DNA of 64,000 nt from UBA961 sp049426725 (GCA_049426725.1 JBMSYN010000002.1:115681-179680); one strand, 5' to 3'; shown: positions 36,906-46,351, counted from the stretch's first letter. Notes: generated by a model not told the origin, from the sequence alone. A program made the numbers and translations.

Positions 36906-37265
36906 TCAAACTTTAACATGTAATTCCTTTTCAATTGCCTCAATGAAGATCTCACGAGTTAATGCTCCCGGTGCCATCTTGGGATTTTCACCAACCGGTA
37001 TGAAAAGAAAAGTGGGGATGCTGCGAATGCCAAACATTGCGGACAATTCTTGTTGTTCATCTGTATTGACTTTATAGAAATGAACTTTTCCCTCATAGAG
37101 ATTGGAAAGTTCTTCAAAAACAGGTGCCACCATTCTGCATGGACCACACCAAGGAGCCCAAAAATCTATGATGCATGGAATTTGCGCATCATATTTCCAT
37201 TCAGTATTGCGCTCAAAATCAAAAATTAATTCTTTGAATGTGTCAATTGTCAACTCTTGTGTCAT
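36906..37265 (-). CDS. Thioredoxin
   Basis: A 119-residue thioredoxin with the active site WCGPC (cysteines 40 and 43), cis-proline in SIPTFLF and the FWAPWCGP context typical of cytosolic TrxA. No signal peptide is seen. It reduces disulfides using electrons from thioredoxin reductase. Its start overlaps the end of the upstream glycosyltransferase gene by four bases, so it belongs to the plsY-gpsA-M50-GT-trx-tauE run. The C-terminal half is a little divergent (VGENPKMAPGALT), so it may be a secondary thioredoxin. Confidence 0.92.
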   Translation of the reverse strand: MTQELTIDTFKELIFDFERNTEWKYDAQIPCIIDFWAPWCGPCRMVAPVFEELSNLYEGKVHFYKVNTDEQQELSAMFGIRSIPTFLFIPVGENPKMAPGALTREIFIEAIEKELHVKV

Positions 37266-38629
37266 ATTGTCTCTCTAATAGAATAATATTGAATTACATT
37301 GTTCTGTGAATACACAAGTGCATCTTTAGTGATTCTTGTCTTGCCAAGCAAATTTGCAAAAGCCACTTTTATCATCGCTGCAATCACTAGTGCGAGAATG
37401 ATTCGTGCCATAGCATTGTATACCAATGTTCTCAGTTTTTCTTCTTTCAAGAATATTGTGATGAGTATTCCTATGATTCCCAATATAGGAATGATGCCAT
37501 ACATAGAGAATTGTTGATTAACCACAAATTGCAATAACCCTTCAAGCAACCGTGGTGCAATACCAAAGGCAGCCATGAAAAAGGAGATTGAAATGAAAAT
37601 CCATTTCACTTTGATTGATGAAATGACTGCATCAAAAGAGTTCACACCTTGTAATGCAATCAATATGAATGATGGTAGAATTGTCGATGTAAAACCGCTT
37701 CCTACATACGAAAGTACAAACCATGAAATGGCAAGCACAAATGCCGCTTGATTCTTTTCTTTTTTGATGATTGATTGTATTCCTGCAAACATGCCAATGA
37801 GAAAAAATGGCAAGAGAGAAAAATCAATCAGCATTGTTTGAATATCGCTCGAAGTGGGAATATATCGCACTTGTTGAAGAGTGTCCACAATCTGAGATGC
37901 ATAAGGGAGATCCATGTTTAAAAACCATGCATATCCTACGATTAATCCCAAGATGATCGGACTTACAAGAAAAGCTATGTGCATTTTCGATGGCTTATAA
38001 AGTGGCAAAAGTAATAGTACAATTCCACTAAAGATTACTATGTTAGTGAATGAAGAAAGGGTTAATGCAGTTGATGAAATCAACAATAAGCAAGCTATAA
38101 GAAATGATCTTGATAGTTTTATTTCATGAAGATTCAATATTCCAAAACTTAGGGCAAGGGAAGTCAAGAGAAAAGTTATTCCCCAAATCTCAGGGCTTGC
38201 ATGCCTTGCGGTGTCATTCCATATCAGTGATCCTGCAAGAAAACCTGATGCATACATTGCATATTCAGACTTTCCAAGTTTCTTCCCAATGAAATACAAA
38301 GAAATCAGTGAGCACATTGCCAAGATGCATGATAGAAATCGAGTTGAGGGTAATGTTTCTCCCATGAGTTTTGACCAAGCAACCATTCCCCACATCGGTA
38401 ATGGGGGATTCACAAATGGAGTTTCACCAAGTGAAAGATATGGTGCTTGATCTGCAAATGCACCCCATGAATCCGAATTGATTGGTAATGTTCCAAAGAT
38501 TGACAGTATGCCCCAATGGAGTGAAAAACTCTCCTCTGCCTTCGTCATTGGAGGAATATCAATGCGAAAAAAACTCAGAAGTGATGAAATGAGGAGGAAT
38601 GCTAGGATTGTATGCTGTTTTGATGTCAT
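37262..38629 (-). CDS. GT39-like membrane glycosyltransferase (ArnT/PMT superfamily)
   Basis: A 455-residue protein with a first hydrophobic helix at residues 8-22 and at least ten more. An N-terminal loop carries the acidic cluster expected in the GT-C fold (TKAEESFSLHWG), followed by GETPFVNPPLP. Such enzymes use polyprenyl-phosphate sugars to glycosylate lipids or proteins on the outer side of the inner membrane. The family is likely from topology and these loops, but the donor and acceptor cannot be told. Its start lies 71 bases inside the end of the M50 protease gene, an unusually long overlap. Confidence 0.75.
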   Translation of the reverse strand: MTSKQHTILAFLLISSLLSFFRIDIPPMTKAEESFSLHWGILSIFGTLPINSDSWGAFADQAPYLSLGETPFVNPPLPMWGMVAWSKLMGETLPSTRFLSCILAMCSLISLYFIGKKLGKSEYAMYASGFLAGSLIWNDTARHASPEIWGITFLLTSLALSFGILNLHEIKLSRSFLIACLLLISSTALTLSSFTNIVIFSGIVLLLLPLYKPSKMHIAFLVSPIILGLIVGYAWFLNMDLPYASQIVDTLQQVRYIPTSSDIQTMLIDFSLLPFFLIGMFAGIQSIIKKEKNQAAFVLAISWFVLSYVGSGFTSTILPSFILIALQGVNSFDAVISSIKVKWIFISISFFMAAFGIAPRLLEGLLQFVVNQQFSMYGIIPILGIIGILITIFLKEEKLRTLVYNAMARIILALVIAAMIKVAFANLLGKTRITKDALVYSQNNVIQYYSIRETI

Positions 38630-39779
38630 GAAGCGATTTCATCTCCAAGAATTTTTTTGGTGCTGATGTGGAATCTTCCTGCAATTTGAATTGTACAGGC
38701 TCCACCCGCGGAATCTCATAGATTCCATTATAAGCAAAAGTACTGATAAAGATGATGAATGCCACCCAGCCAAGACTTTGTCTTATAAATCCAATGGATT
38801 CTCCAGGTACAGGTGGATGCTCCAAGCGTATGAAAAATCGTGTGAAAAATGCCCAGAATAACCAGCCGCTCCAACCTTGATATACCCATGGTGCATTGAC
38901 TTTCAACCATAAGAGCGCGGGGAGAAAAATAGTTTGAAGCATCGTATATATTTCATTGGGTGATTCCACCACAATCTGTTCATAAAACCATCCAAGAAAT
39001 GAACCCAAACCAAGAATAATCATTCCATACCATACTACCCGAGCAATAATTGATTGCTTTTCGCCAAACATTGCATAAGAGATATGTCCGCCATCCAATT
39101 GACCAAGCGGTAATAGGTTAAGAGAAGTCACAAACATCCCAAACCAACCAACACATAAAAATGGATAATGATAGATTTCATTCAATGGCGGGATATATGT
39201 TCCGGGTTCCACAAATGCTGAAATCAAACCTCTATAGAGTAACATATCACCAAAATACATTCCCCAATCAGGGTATAAGATTCCCATTTCTTTATAATCT
39301 GGGTGAATTTCATAGAGAAAATCAATTCCGGGGAGATTGATCAAGCCATAGATGAAAATTCCAAGGCATACGATGAAACCAGCGAGAGGTCCGCTTGCAC
39401 CGATATCAAACAATGCTTTGCGATTTGGTATCATACCTCTTGTTTTGATATATGCACCAAGCGTTCCAAAGATTGAAACAAATGGAATGGGCAATGGTAT
39501 AAAATATGGCAAGCTGGCATCAACGCCGTGATATTTTGCAGCGAAGTAATGTCCAAATTCATGGGTGAGAAGAAAAAGCATCAAGAGCGATGCATAAGTC
39601 CAACCATATATCCAGTTGGTAATCTCCACAGGATTCTTTCCCGCCCATGCAGAACCTGCCATCATGGTGGAAGCACAAGTGAGAATGAATAAAAAAGCAT
39701 GCAGCAATATTGATGAATGCTTAGAGCCTGAATCACTCAAGATGGATGAATATGGTTTTTCTTCGGATGAAGTGTTCAT
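38559..39779 (-). CDS. Site-2 protease family protein (M50)
   Basis: A 406-residue membrane protein with zinc motif HEFGHYFAAKYHG near residue 68 and the second ligand in LDGGH. About seven helices are present. It has no PDZ domain, unlike RseP. Homologues in this layout belong to the broad M50 clan. Substrates are not known. Its end overlaps the glycosyltransferase gene by 71 bases, so the two are probably linked in translation. It lies in the plsY-gpsA operon, 21 bases after gpsA. Two M50 proteases therefore occur in this window. Confidence 0.88.
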   Translation of the reverse strand: MNTSSEEKPYSSILSDSGSKHSSILLHAFLFILTCASTMMAGSAWAGKNPVEITNWIYGWTYASLLMLFLLTHEFGHYFAAKYHGVDASLPYFIPLPIPFVSIFGTLGAYIKTRGMIPNRKALFDIGASGPLAGFIVCLGIFIYGLINLPGIDFLYEIHPDYKEMGILYPDWGMYFGDMLLYRGLISAFVEPGTYIPPLNEIYHYPFLCVGWFGMFVTSLNLLPLGQLDGGHISYAMFGEKQSIIARVVWYGMIILGLGSFLGWFYEQIVVESPNEIYTMLQTIFLPALLWLKVNAPWVYQGWSGWLFWAFFTRFFIRLEHPPVPGESIGFIRQSLGWVAFIIFISTFAYNGIYEIPRVEPVQFKLQEDSTSAPKKFLEMKSLHDIKTAYNPSIPPHFITSEFFSH

Positions 39780-39800
39780 GTTGCTTGGTTTAGTGAATCT

Positions 39801-40808
39801 TCATTGATGCGTTTCGGCTTTGCTTGCACGAATCATCAAATCCGTTATTGCCTGTGCGGGATCTTTTTGATGGAATAGAATCAAATACATTTGCTCTACA
39901 ATCGGCATATCCACATGATGTTTTTTGCTCAATTCCCAGGCGGATTCTGCAGTGGTGACACCCTCGGCTATCATTGTCATCTCTTCCAAAATTTCAGAGA
40001 GATGCTTGCCCTTTGCAATCTGCTCACCTACATGTCTGTTTCTACTATGTCTACTCGAACATGTGACATATAAATCACCAAGACCCGAAAGCCCGGCAAA
40101 TGTCCGTGGATTTGCTCCCATGGCCATACCCAAACGCGCAATCTCTTCCAGACCTCTAGTGATCAGCGCAGCTTTGGTATTGTCACCCGTTCCAAGTCCA
40201 TCAACGATTCCTGCTGCAATGGCAATTACATTTTTCAAAGATCCTCCAATCTCAGCTCCAATTGTGTCGCCGGAAGTATATACTCTGAAATACTGATTAT
40301 TAAACAGTGATTGTACATGCTGTGCAAGTTCTTGATTTGCTGATGCAACCATGACTGTTGTCGGTACCCTTCGAACGGTTTCTTCCGCATGACTCGGACC
40401 CGACAAAACGGCATAATGCATTGCATCGCATTGATTCACATCATGCAAGATGGATGAGACTGTTCTTAATGTACCACGCTCAATGCCTTTTGAGCCATTG
40501 ACAATATATTTTCCTGAAAGCTGAAACCCATGAGTCTTGAGTACTTCACGAATGAATTGCGTGGGGACAGTGATGATGATGGTCTCACACCCATTGATGG
40601 CGGATGAATCTGTTGTGGCTAAGATTTCTTTTGAAAGAATAATATTCGGAAGAAAGACGGAATTCGTATGTAATGTATTGATTTCATCCGCGGTTTCTTT
40701 GTCTTTTGTCCAAAGCAATGGCGAATGACCATTTTCCGCAAGGATTGATGCCAAGGCTGTACCCCAACCACCTGCACCTATAATACCTATTCTATGCTCA
40801 GTCGTCAT
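39801..40808 (-). CDS. gpsA: Glycerol-3-phosphate dehydrogenase (NAD(P)+)
   Basis: A 335-residue soluble enzyme that reduces dihydroxyacetone phosphate to sn-glycerol-3-phosphate for phospholipids. The Rossmann motif GAGGWGTALA is at residues 11-20, then SGPSHAEE, the catalytic lysine region GSLKNVIAIAAG, and GLSGLGDLYVTC. The length is normal. It follows plsY by six bases, so the enzyme that makes glycerol-3-phosphate and the one that acylates it are produced together, an obvious functional pair. Confidence 0.96.
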   Translation of the reverse strand: MTTEHRIGIIGAGGWGTALASILAENGHSPLLWTKDKETADEINTLHTNSVFLPNIILSKEILATTDSSAINGCETIIITVPTQFIREVLKTHGFQLSGKYIVNGSKGIERGTLRTVSSILHDVNQCDAMHYAVLSGPSHAEETVRRVPTTVMVASANQELAQHVQSLFNNQYFRVYTSGDTIGAEIGGSLKNVIAIAAGIVDGLGTGDNTKAALITRGLEEIARLGMAMGANPRTFAGLSGLGDLYVTCSSRHSRNRHVGEQIAKGKHLSEILEEMTMIAEGVTTAESAWELSKKHHVDMPIVEQMYLILFHQKDPAQAITDLMIRASKAETHQ

Positions 40809-40814
40809 AAAAGC

Positions 40815-41501
40815 TTACTTCTTACCAAATTTCAAGAGTTGAAACTTGCTGAACTTATACTCATTTCCTTTGAGTATTCGTGCGATATTGGAACGATGAG
40901 CATAAATCACAATCAAAGAAATGGTAATCGTGAAATAAATGATGATGTGATATCCAGGTATATCAACACTGAAAACATTATGACGCAAAAACATTGTCAA
41001 AGGAATCGTTATCGCGGCAATCATGGAACCTAATGAAATATATCCGGAAAGCATCACGACAAGAATGAATAATCCAAATGCGATAGCAACTTCGGTTGGG
41101 GCAATCGCCAAAAGGAAACCACCACCTGTATTGATACCTTTGCCACCTTTAAATCCAACAAACACTGACCAGATATGACCAATCACAGCAAAGACTCCGG
41201 CTATCATCTTCATAACGGTGATATCCTCGAATGGAGTATGATTTGTGAATGCCATTTGTCCGTCAAAAAGGATGTTGACAAGCGAAACTGCCAATACTCC
41301 TTTTAACACGTCCATTATTTGAACAACTAAACCCCATTTCCATCCCAGAACGCGCATTGCATTCGTGCTGCCCATATTCCCGCTACCCTTTTTTCTGATG
41401 TCGAAACCAAAAAAAGTTTTGCTGATGATGACAGCACTTGGGAATGATCCTAGAAGATAGCTTCCGATGACAATCAAGAATAATCGAACAATGGGGTCCA
41501 T
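40815..41501 (-). CDS. plsY: Glycerol-3-phosphate acyltransferase PlsY
   Basis: Starting at ATG 41501 gives 228 residues (MDPIVRLFLIVIG); an upstream start at 41579 would lie within the promoter. A multi-pass membrane enzyme that transfers acyl from acyl-phosphate to glycerol-3-phosphate, the first committed phospholipid step. The signature blocks SYLLGSFPSA, GSGNMGSTNAMRVLG and GFKGGKGINTGGG are complete. It is first in the minus-strand operon that goes on to gpsA, the M50 protease, a glycosyltransferase, thioredoxin and TauE. It is divergent from the clpB-like gene. Confidence 0.95.
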   Translation of the reverse strand: MDPIVRLFLIVIGSYLLGSFPSAVIISKTFFGFDIRKKGSGNMGSTNAMRVLGWKWGLVVQIMDVLKGVLAVSLVNILFDGQMAFTNHTPFEDITVMKMIAGVFAVIGHIWSVFVGFKGGKGINTGGGFLLAIAPTEVAIAFGLFILVVMLSGYISLGSMIAAITIPLTMFLRHNVFSVDIPGYHIIIYFTITISLIVIYAHRSNIARILKGNEYKFSKFQLLKFGKK

Positions 41502-41536
41502 AATTACATCTAGCCAAGAATGAGTGTATATGTATA

Positions 41537-41544
41537 CAAATATA
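41537..41544 (-). promoter_or_regulatory. -7 box of the plsY operon
   Basis: TATATTTG on the minus strand, 35 bases before the plsY start, with a TTG 23 bases further upstream (41568-41570). Confidence 0.45.
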
Positions 41545-41638
41545 GACAAAAACGATACTATATTCGTCAACAAGCCCATTGTGCAAAAAAGCCATGTAAA
41601 TATGGCAAGAGAAATAAAATTTTAAAGGAGTGAGCACC

Positions 41639-42967
41639 ATGAGTGCTGATGTATCGGGAAATTCAACCCGAAAGCGTTTACAAGAGATCGAAAAAGAATT
41701 AGCAGATCTCAAAGAAAAGAAAAGTGCTTTGCATCAACGATGGAAAGCTGAAAAAGAGAGTATTTCTCGAATTCGCGAATTGAAGGCGGAAATTGAGCAA
41801 TTGCGGAATAAAGCTGCTGATCTGGAAAGAAAAGGCGACTTGGCAAAAGTTGCCGAAATCAGATATGGCACAATCATGCAATTGGAACAACAGGTGGAAT
41901 CTGAAAATCAACATCTCACTGAAATTCAAACCACAGGAAAAATGCTAAAAGAGGAAGTTGATGCTTCGGACATTGCTGAGATTGTTGGCAAATGGACAGG
42001 AATTCCGGTTCAAAGAATGCTTGAAACAGAAAGAACGAAATTACTCACGATGGAAGATCGACTTCAGCAAAGAGTGATTAGCCAGACTGATGCCATCAAA
42101 GCAATTAGCAATGCGATTCGCCGCTCACGTGCTGGTTTGCAAGATGCAAATCGTCCTATCGGCTCATTCATTTTCCTTGGAACGACCGGAGTTGGCAAAA
42201 CCGAGATGGCTCGCGCACTTGCTGAATTCTTGTTTGATGATGAATCTGCCATGATTAGAATTGACATGAGCGAGTATATGGAAAAACATGCGGTGTCTCG
42301 TCTCATCGGTGCGCCTCCCGGCTATGTGGGTTATGATGAAGGTGGTCAATTGACAGAAGCCGTGAGGCAAAGACCATATTCGGTAGTATTGTTGGATGAA
42401 ATCGAAAAAGCGCATCCGGAAGTATTTAATATTCTGCTTCAAGTATTGGATGATGGACGCTTGACCGATAGTAAAGGTAGGGAAGTGAATTTCAAGAATA
42501 CCATCATCATCATGACTTCAAATCTTGGAACAGAAATTCTTCAAGATTCTCTTGCAGACATAACAGAAGACAATAGAGAAATGATTTTGATGGAAGCAAG
42601 AACGGGAATCATCAATCTTCTCAAACAAAGAATGCGTCCTGAATTTTTGAATCGCATTGATGAAATCATCCTTTTTAAACCGTTAACCAAAAATGAAGTT
42701 CGTCAAATAGCAGTTTTGCAAATGAGAAAACTACAACAAAGATTGGCATCGGATGATATTTCATTGGAAGTTACCGATGATGCATTTGATGCAATCGTAC
42801 GATTGGGCTATGATGTGCAATATGGTGCAAGACCGCTCAAAAGAGCCATTCAAAAATATGTTGCAGATCAATTGTCCATGCATATTTTAGCTGGGGACTT
42901 CTCTTCCGGTGACATCATACGATTGGATGCCGGCGAAGTTAGTCCATTGGAATTCAAGAAGGTTTAA
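41639..42967 (+). CDS. ClpB-like C-terminal half: coiled coil plus second AAA+ domain
   Basis: A 442-residue protein starting at ATG 41639, with AAAGGAG eight bases upstream (a GTG nine bases earlier is also in frame). It matches ClpB from the middle of its coiled-coil M domain to the C-terminus; the N domain and first ATPase are absent. Residues 10-130 are the partial M domain (RWKAEKES, then GDLAKVAEIRYG). The second AAA+ domain has Walker A GTTGVGKT near residue 181, Walker B VVLLDEIE, pore loop GYVGYDEGG and the C-terminal YGARPLKRAI. Full ClpB is about 860 residues. Upstream of the start are stop codons and the divergent plsY, so this is not a frameshift at this spot. It ends overlapping ccmB tail to tail by four bases. 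Confidence 0.92.
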   Translation: MSADVSGNSTRKRLQEIEKELADLKEKKSALHQRWKAEKESISRIRELKAEIEQLRNKAADLERKGDLAKVAEIRYGTIMQLEQQVESENQHLTEIQTTGKMLKEEVDASDIAEIVGKWTGIPVQRMLETERTKLLTMEDRLQQRVISQTDAIKAISNAIRRSRAGLQDANRPIGSFIFLGTTGVGKTEMARALAEFLFDDESAMIRIDMSEYMEKHAVSRLIGAPPGYVGYDEGGQLTEAVRQRPYSVVLLDEIEKAHPEVFNILLQVLDDGRLTDSKGREVNFKNTIIIMTSNLGTEILQDSLADITEDNREMILMEARTGIINLLKQRMRPEFLNRIDEIILFKPLTKNEVRQIAVLQMRKLQQRLASDDISLEVTDDAFDAIVRLGYDVQYGARPLKRAIQKYVADQLSMHILAGDFSSGDIIRLDAGEVSPLEFKKV

Positions 42968-43635
42968 TCATTCCAAATAAATTCAAAGAGTAGCGATGAA
43001 ACCGCAATCATGATTCCTGCATAAGAAATCAAAACAATGATTGTTGACATCGCCCCGGTGATGGGTGCGCCATGCAAAGCCATGGATAATCCCTCAACAC
43101 CAAGCAGGGCAGGCGGTAATAAAACGGGAAAGGAAAGCACGGGAAAGAGTGCTCCTTTCCCGTTTGCTTTTGCTATGATGGCAGCAATGGCTGTTATAGC
43201 AGATGCCATGCAAATGCTAAGCAAACAAATCATCAACCAAAAGAGAAGATGATTCCCAATGAGTATGGTAGGAAGGAAGAATAAAAATAAACTCGATCCA
43301 ATAAGTGATAAAGTCAGAGAAAGTGAACAGGTGAAAATAAATTTTCCGAAAAAAACTTCGATAGGAGTAGAACTCATTTTCAAAAGAAGGGAAGTTCCAC
43401 GTTCTTCTTCCATGACAAATGTTCGAGAAAGCCCCGTCATGCTCCCAAAGAACAATACAATCCAAAGCAATGCCGATGCCACATAATGATTAATGCGTTC
43501 ACCGGCAGTTGTGAATGCAATTGTGGAAATGGTGATGACCATAAACAAAAACAAAGACGATAAAGCAATACGAGATCGAAACTCGATTGCCATTTCTTTT
43601 TGAAATACTGCTATACTTTTGTTCACTACATTCAT
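42964..43635 (-). CDS. ccmB: Heme exporter/ABC permease CcmB-like
   Basis: Starting at ATG 43635 gives 223 residues (MNVVNKSIAVFQKE), avoiding overlap with the CDF gene upstream; a longer frame to 43671 is open. It has six hydrophobic helices with the CcmB look: FQKEMAIEFRSR at the start, EEERGTSLLLKM in the middle, and PVLLPPALLG near the end. CcmB is the membrane part of the CcmAB transporter for cytochrome c maturation. No ccmA, ccmC or other ccm gene is in the window. It ends overlapping the clpB-like gene. Confidence 0.85.
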   Translation of the reverse strand: MNVVNKSIAVFQKEMAIEFRSRIALSSLFLFMVITISTIAFTTAGERINHYVASALLWIVLFFGSMTGLSRTFVMEEERGTSLLLKMSSTPIEVFFGKFIFTCSLSLTLSLIGSSLFLFFLPTILIGNHLLFWLMICLLSICMASAITAIAAIIAKANGKGALFPVLSFPVLLPPALLGVEGLSMALHGAPITGAMSTIIVLISYAGIMIAVSSLLFEFIWND

Positions 43636-43640
43636 ATCAA

Positions 43641-44576
43641 TCAATCTTCTCTGCTTGAACAATGGTCGCATCCATGATCTTTCGCAAAATCAGCATGTTC
43701 AACTTGCAATGTAATATGTTTGGTTTGATATTTCTCGGTCAATGCCGCACTTGCTTGTTCGAGCAATTGAGCATGATGTTCCAAATCTGTGATGATATGC
43801 GCACTGATAGACACATCGCCAGGATGAATTTCCCAAATGTGTAAGTCATGTATTCCGTTTATGCCGGGTATTCCAAGAAGTGTATTCTCTACATGTTCGG
43901 AGGTAATTCCCTTGGGCGCGCTATCCATAAGTATAATCCCGGCAGACTGTATAAGTCGAATTGCGCTACGCAAGATATAGGCAGAGATACCGATTGACAA
44001 AATTGCATCGATGATATCCCATCCTGTGAAATGAATGATGATGCCACCAACAATAACTGCAATGGATGAAAGCAAATCTGTTATGACATGTAGATATGCG
44101 CTTCGCGTGCTGAGATGATGTGCATCATGTAACATATATGCACTTATGATATTGGCAATCAGGCCAATCACGGATGTGATGAGCATTGGCTCGGCATGAA
44201 TGTCAGCTGTATGAAAAAATACGCGCATCAAGGATTCGTATATCAAAAATCCACACATGCTAAGAAGTACAACTCCATTGATCATCGCGGCAAGAACTTC
44301 AATGCGCTTGAAACCAAAAGTGAATCTTTGCAATCGTTCTTTGTTATTATTCCCCTTTACATACATCGTCAATGCTATGAATGCAATAATCAATGCTCCT
44401 GCATCTGAGAGCATGTGTCCTGCATCAGATAGCAAAGCCAAACTTCCGGATATGTAACTACCAATCACTTGCGCAATGAAGATGGTCAATGTCATTGCAA
44501 TTGCAATCTTCAATGCACGGGTGTCTTTCATCGTATGATGATGCCCATGCGAGTGATTATGTTGATGTGAATGCAT
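43641..44576 (-). CDS. Cation diffusion facilitator (Zn/Co/Cd efflux)
   Basis: A 311-residue CDF transporter. A histidine-rich start (MHSHQHNHSHGHHH) is followed by about six helices; the metal site of helix 2 is seen in LLSDAGHMLSDAG and of helix 5 in VITDLLSSIAV. A C-terminal cytosolic domain follows (IHDLHIWEIHPGDVSISAHI). It is most like the CzcD/ZitB type, exchanging Zn2+ for protons, which is from family knowledge. A second C-terminal cysteine/histidine tail (DHGCDHC) may bind metal too. It is upstream of ccmB by six bases and just after the pckA terminator. Confidence 0.93.
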   Translation of the reverse strand: MHSHQHNHSHGHHHTMKDTRALKIAIAMTLTIFIAQVIGSYISGSLALLSDAGHMLSDAGALIIAFIALTMYVKGNNNKERLQRFTFGFKRIEVLAAMINGVVLLSMCGFLIYESLMRVFFHTADIHAEPMLITSVIGLIANIISAYMLHDAHHLSTRSAYLHVITDLLSSIAVIVGGIIIHFTGWDIIDAILSIGISAYILRSAIRLIQSAGIILMDSAPKGITSEHVENTLLGIPGINGIHDLHIWEIHPGDVSISAHIITDLEHHAQLLEQASAALTEKYQTKHITLQVEHADFAKDHGCDHCSSRED

Positions 44577-44600
44577 AGAAACGTATCAAAACCTACTTAC

Positions 44601-44632
44601 ATAAAAAAGCCCTCGACCAATGGTGAGGGCTT
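44601..44632 (-). terminator. Rho-independent terminator after pckA
   Basis: On the minus strand AAGCCCTC/GAGGGCTT with inner ACCA/TGGT pairs, followed by TTTTTT. It lies 18 bases after the pckA stop. Confidence 0.85.
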
Positions 44633-44649
44633 GATCTAATCTTTTCATC

Positions 44650-46203
44650 TTAGATAAATTGCTGATAATTATTTTCGAACAGACTCACAAGATGTTTTGC
44701 CTTTGCATCATAAGCAGAGGCATCTGTCCATGTATTTTTCGGATTGAGAATTTCTGATGGTACATCAGGACATTCCTTGGGAATGTGCAAACCAAAATAG
44801 TCTTCGGTCACAAATTCAACATTGCTCAAACCGCCTGTAAGTGCCGCGCGCAATAATGCTCTTGTATAAGCAATTTTCATGCGCTTGCCCACTCCATATT
44901 CTCCTCCGCTCCAACCAGTGTTCACCAGCCATACTTGTGCGCCATGTGCATTGATTTTATCGCGAAGAAGTTCTGCATATACTTTTGGATGATGAACCAT
45001 GAATGGTGCTCCAAAGCATGTGCTGAAGGTGGCAGTTGGTTCTTTCACTCCTCTTTCGGTTCCGGCAACTTTAGCCGTATAGCCGGAAAGAAAATGGAAC
45101 ATCGCTTGTTCCGGTGTAAGCTTTGCGATGGGAGGCATCACGCCAAAAGCATCGCATGTGAGGAAGAAAATATTTTTTGGATGACCACCCTTATTGTCGG
45201 AAACGATATTGCTGATAAAATCTCTCGGATAGGAAGCGCGTGTGTTCTCCGTGATGGAATCATCAAAGAGATCAACTTTTCTATCATCGGGATTCATCGG
45301 AACATTTTCGAGAATTGTTCCGAATGTGCGAGTCATTTCATAAATGATTGGCTCGGCTTCTTGTGAAAGATTGATGACTTTTGCATAACAACCGCCTTCA
45401 TAATTGAATGTCCCTTTATCAGACCAACCATGTTCATCATCACCGATCAGCGCGCGCTCAGGATCTGTGGAAAGCGTGGTTTTTCCGGTCCCGGAAAGTC
45501 CGAAAAATAAAGCGGTATCACCTTGGCTTCCAATATTTGCAGAACAATGCATGCTCATTACTCCACGCAATGGCATAAGATAATTCAATGCTGTAAAAAT
45601 GGATTTCTTTATCTCGCCGGCATAATGCGTTCCACCAATCAATACCAATTTTTGTGAAAAATCCATGAGGATGAATGTTTCTGATCGTGTGCCGTCAAGC
45701 TCGGGATTTGCCTTGAAGTCAGGACAATGCAAAATGGTGAAACCTGGTTCGAATGAAGCAAGTTGTGACTCTTCAGCTTGTATGAACATATTCTGTGCAA
45801 AGAGATTATGCCATGCATATTGATTGACAACTCGAACGGGCAATGCATATTCGGAATCTGCACCGGCAAAGCAATCCAATACATAAACATCCGATCCTTG
45901 GAGATAGGCAGTCATGCGTGCTTTGAGTGCATTGAATTTTTCTTGAGGAAATTGCTTGTTGACTTTGCCCCACCAAACATGTTCTTTGCTTGTTGATTCT
46001 TCCACGAGAAATTTGTCATTCGCACTGCGTCCTGTATGGGGAACAGTGATTGCAAGCAATGCGCCATGCTCAGTCAGTTCAGCTTCTGCATTACTTATGG
46101 CATGTTCGTATAATTCCGCTCTGGAAAGATTGTAAAACACTTCATTCAAATGTGAAATGCCCTGACCATCAAGTGATTCTTTGATCTCTTCATTCGTTTT
46201 CAT
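44650..46203 (-). CDS. pckA: Phosphoenolpyruvate carboxykinase (ATP)
   Basis: An ATP-type PEPCK that converts oxaloacetate and ATP to phosphoenolpyruvate, CO2 and ADP in gluconeogenesis. The ATG at 46203 gives 517 residues and places GISHLNEVFYN where E. coli PckA has its start. The ATG at 46269 would lie only about seven bases after a promoter box, almost leaderless, so the shorter form is preferred. The P-loop GLSGTGKTTLS, GDDEHGWSD, EGGCYAKVI, and GTHYAGEIKKS are complete. A promoter and terminator of its own mark it as a single-gene unit, downstream of an atypical regulator. Confidence 0.94.
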   Translation of the reverse strand: MKTNEEIKESLDGQGISHLNEVFYNLSRAELYEHAISNAEAELTEHGALLAITVPHTGRSANDKFLVEESTSKEHVWWGKVNKQFPQEKFNALKARMTAYLQGSDVYVLDCFAGADSEYALPVRVVNQYAWHNLFAQNMFIQAEESQLASFEPGFTILHCPDFKANPELDGTRSETFILMDFSQKLVLIGGTHYAGEIKKSIFTALNYLMPLRGVMSMHCSANIGSQGDTALFFGLSGTGKTTLSTDPERALIGDDEHGWSDKGTFNYEGGCYAKVINLSQEAEPIIYEMTRTFGTILENVPMNPDDRKVDLFDDSITENTRASYPRDFISNIVSDNKGGHPKNIFFLTCDAFGVMPPIAKLTPEQAMFHFLSGYTAKVAGTERGVKEPTATFSTCFGAPFMVHHPKVYAELLRDKINAHGAQVWLVNTGWSGGEYGVGKRMKIAYTRALLRAALTGGLSNVEFVTEDYFGLHIPKECPDVPSEILNPKNTWTDASAYDAKAKHLVSLFENNYQQFI

Positions 46204-46275
46204 GAGATGATTCGCTGTCCGTGAAACAAGAATGTTGGGTGGAAAAGCATGAATTCTTATGTTTTTCATGCAGGT

Positions 46276-46311
46276 CAAATTTACGGAATTTGTACACAGA
46301 AATGTGCAAAA
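46276..46311 (-). promoter_or_regulatory. Promoter of pckA
   Basis: On the minus strand TTTTG (46307-46311), 23 bases, TAAATTTG (46276-46283). Expected transcript start is near 46270, giving a leader of about 66 bases to the ATG at 46203. Confidence 0.55.
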
Positions 46312-46351
46312 TTGAAGGAGGGTTTTTGAAGAAAACCGAGAGTTGTCCACT

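Noticed and set aside
41582..41638. Frameshifted first half of clpB just upstream
   Set aside because: The stretch is short, contains stops, and the plsY operon starts on the other strand; no ClpB-like peptide could be read in any frame.
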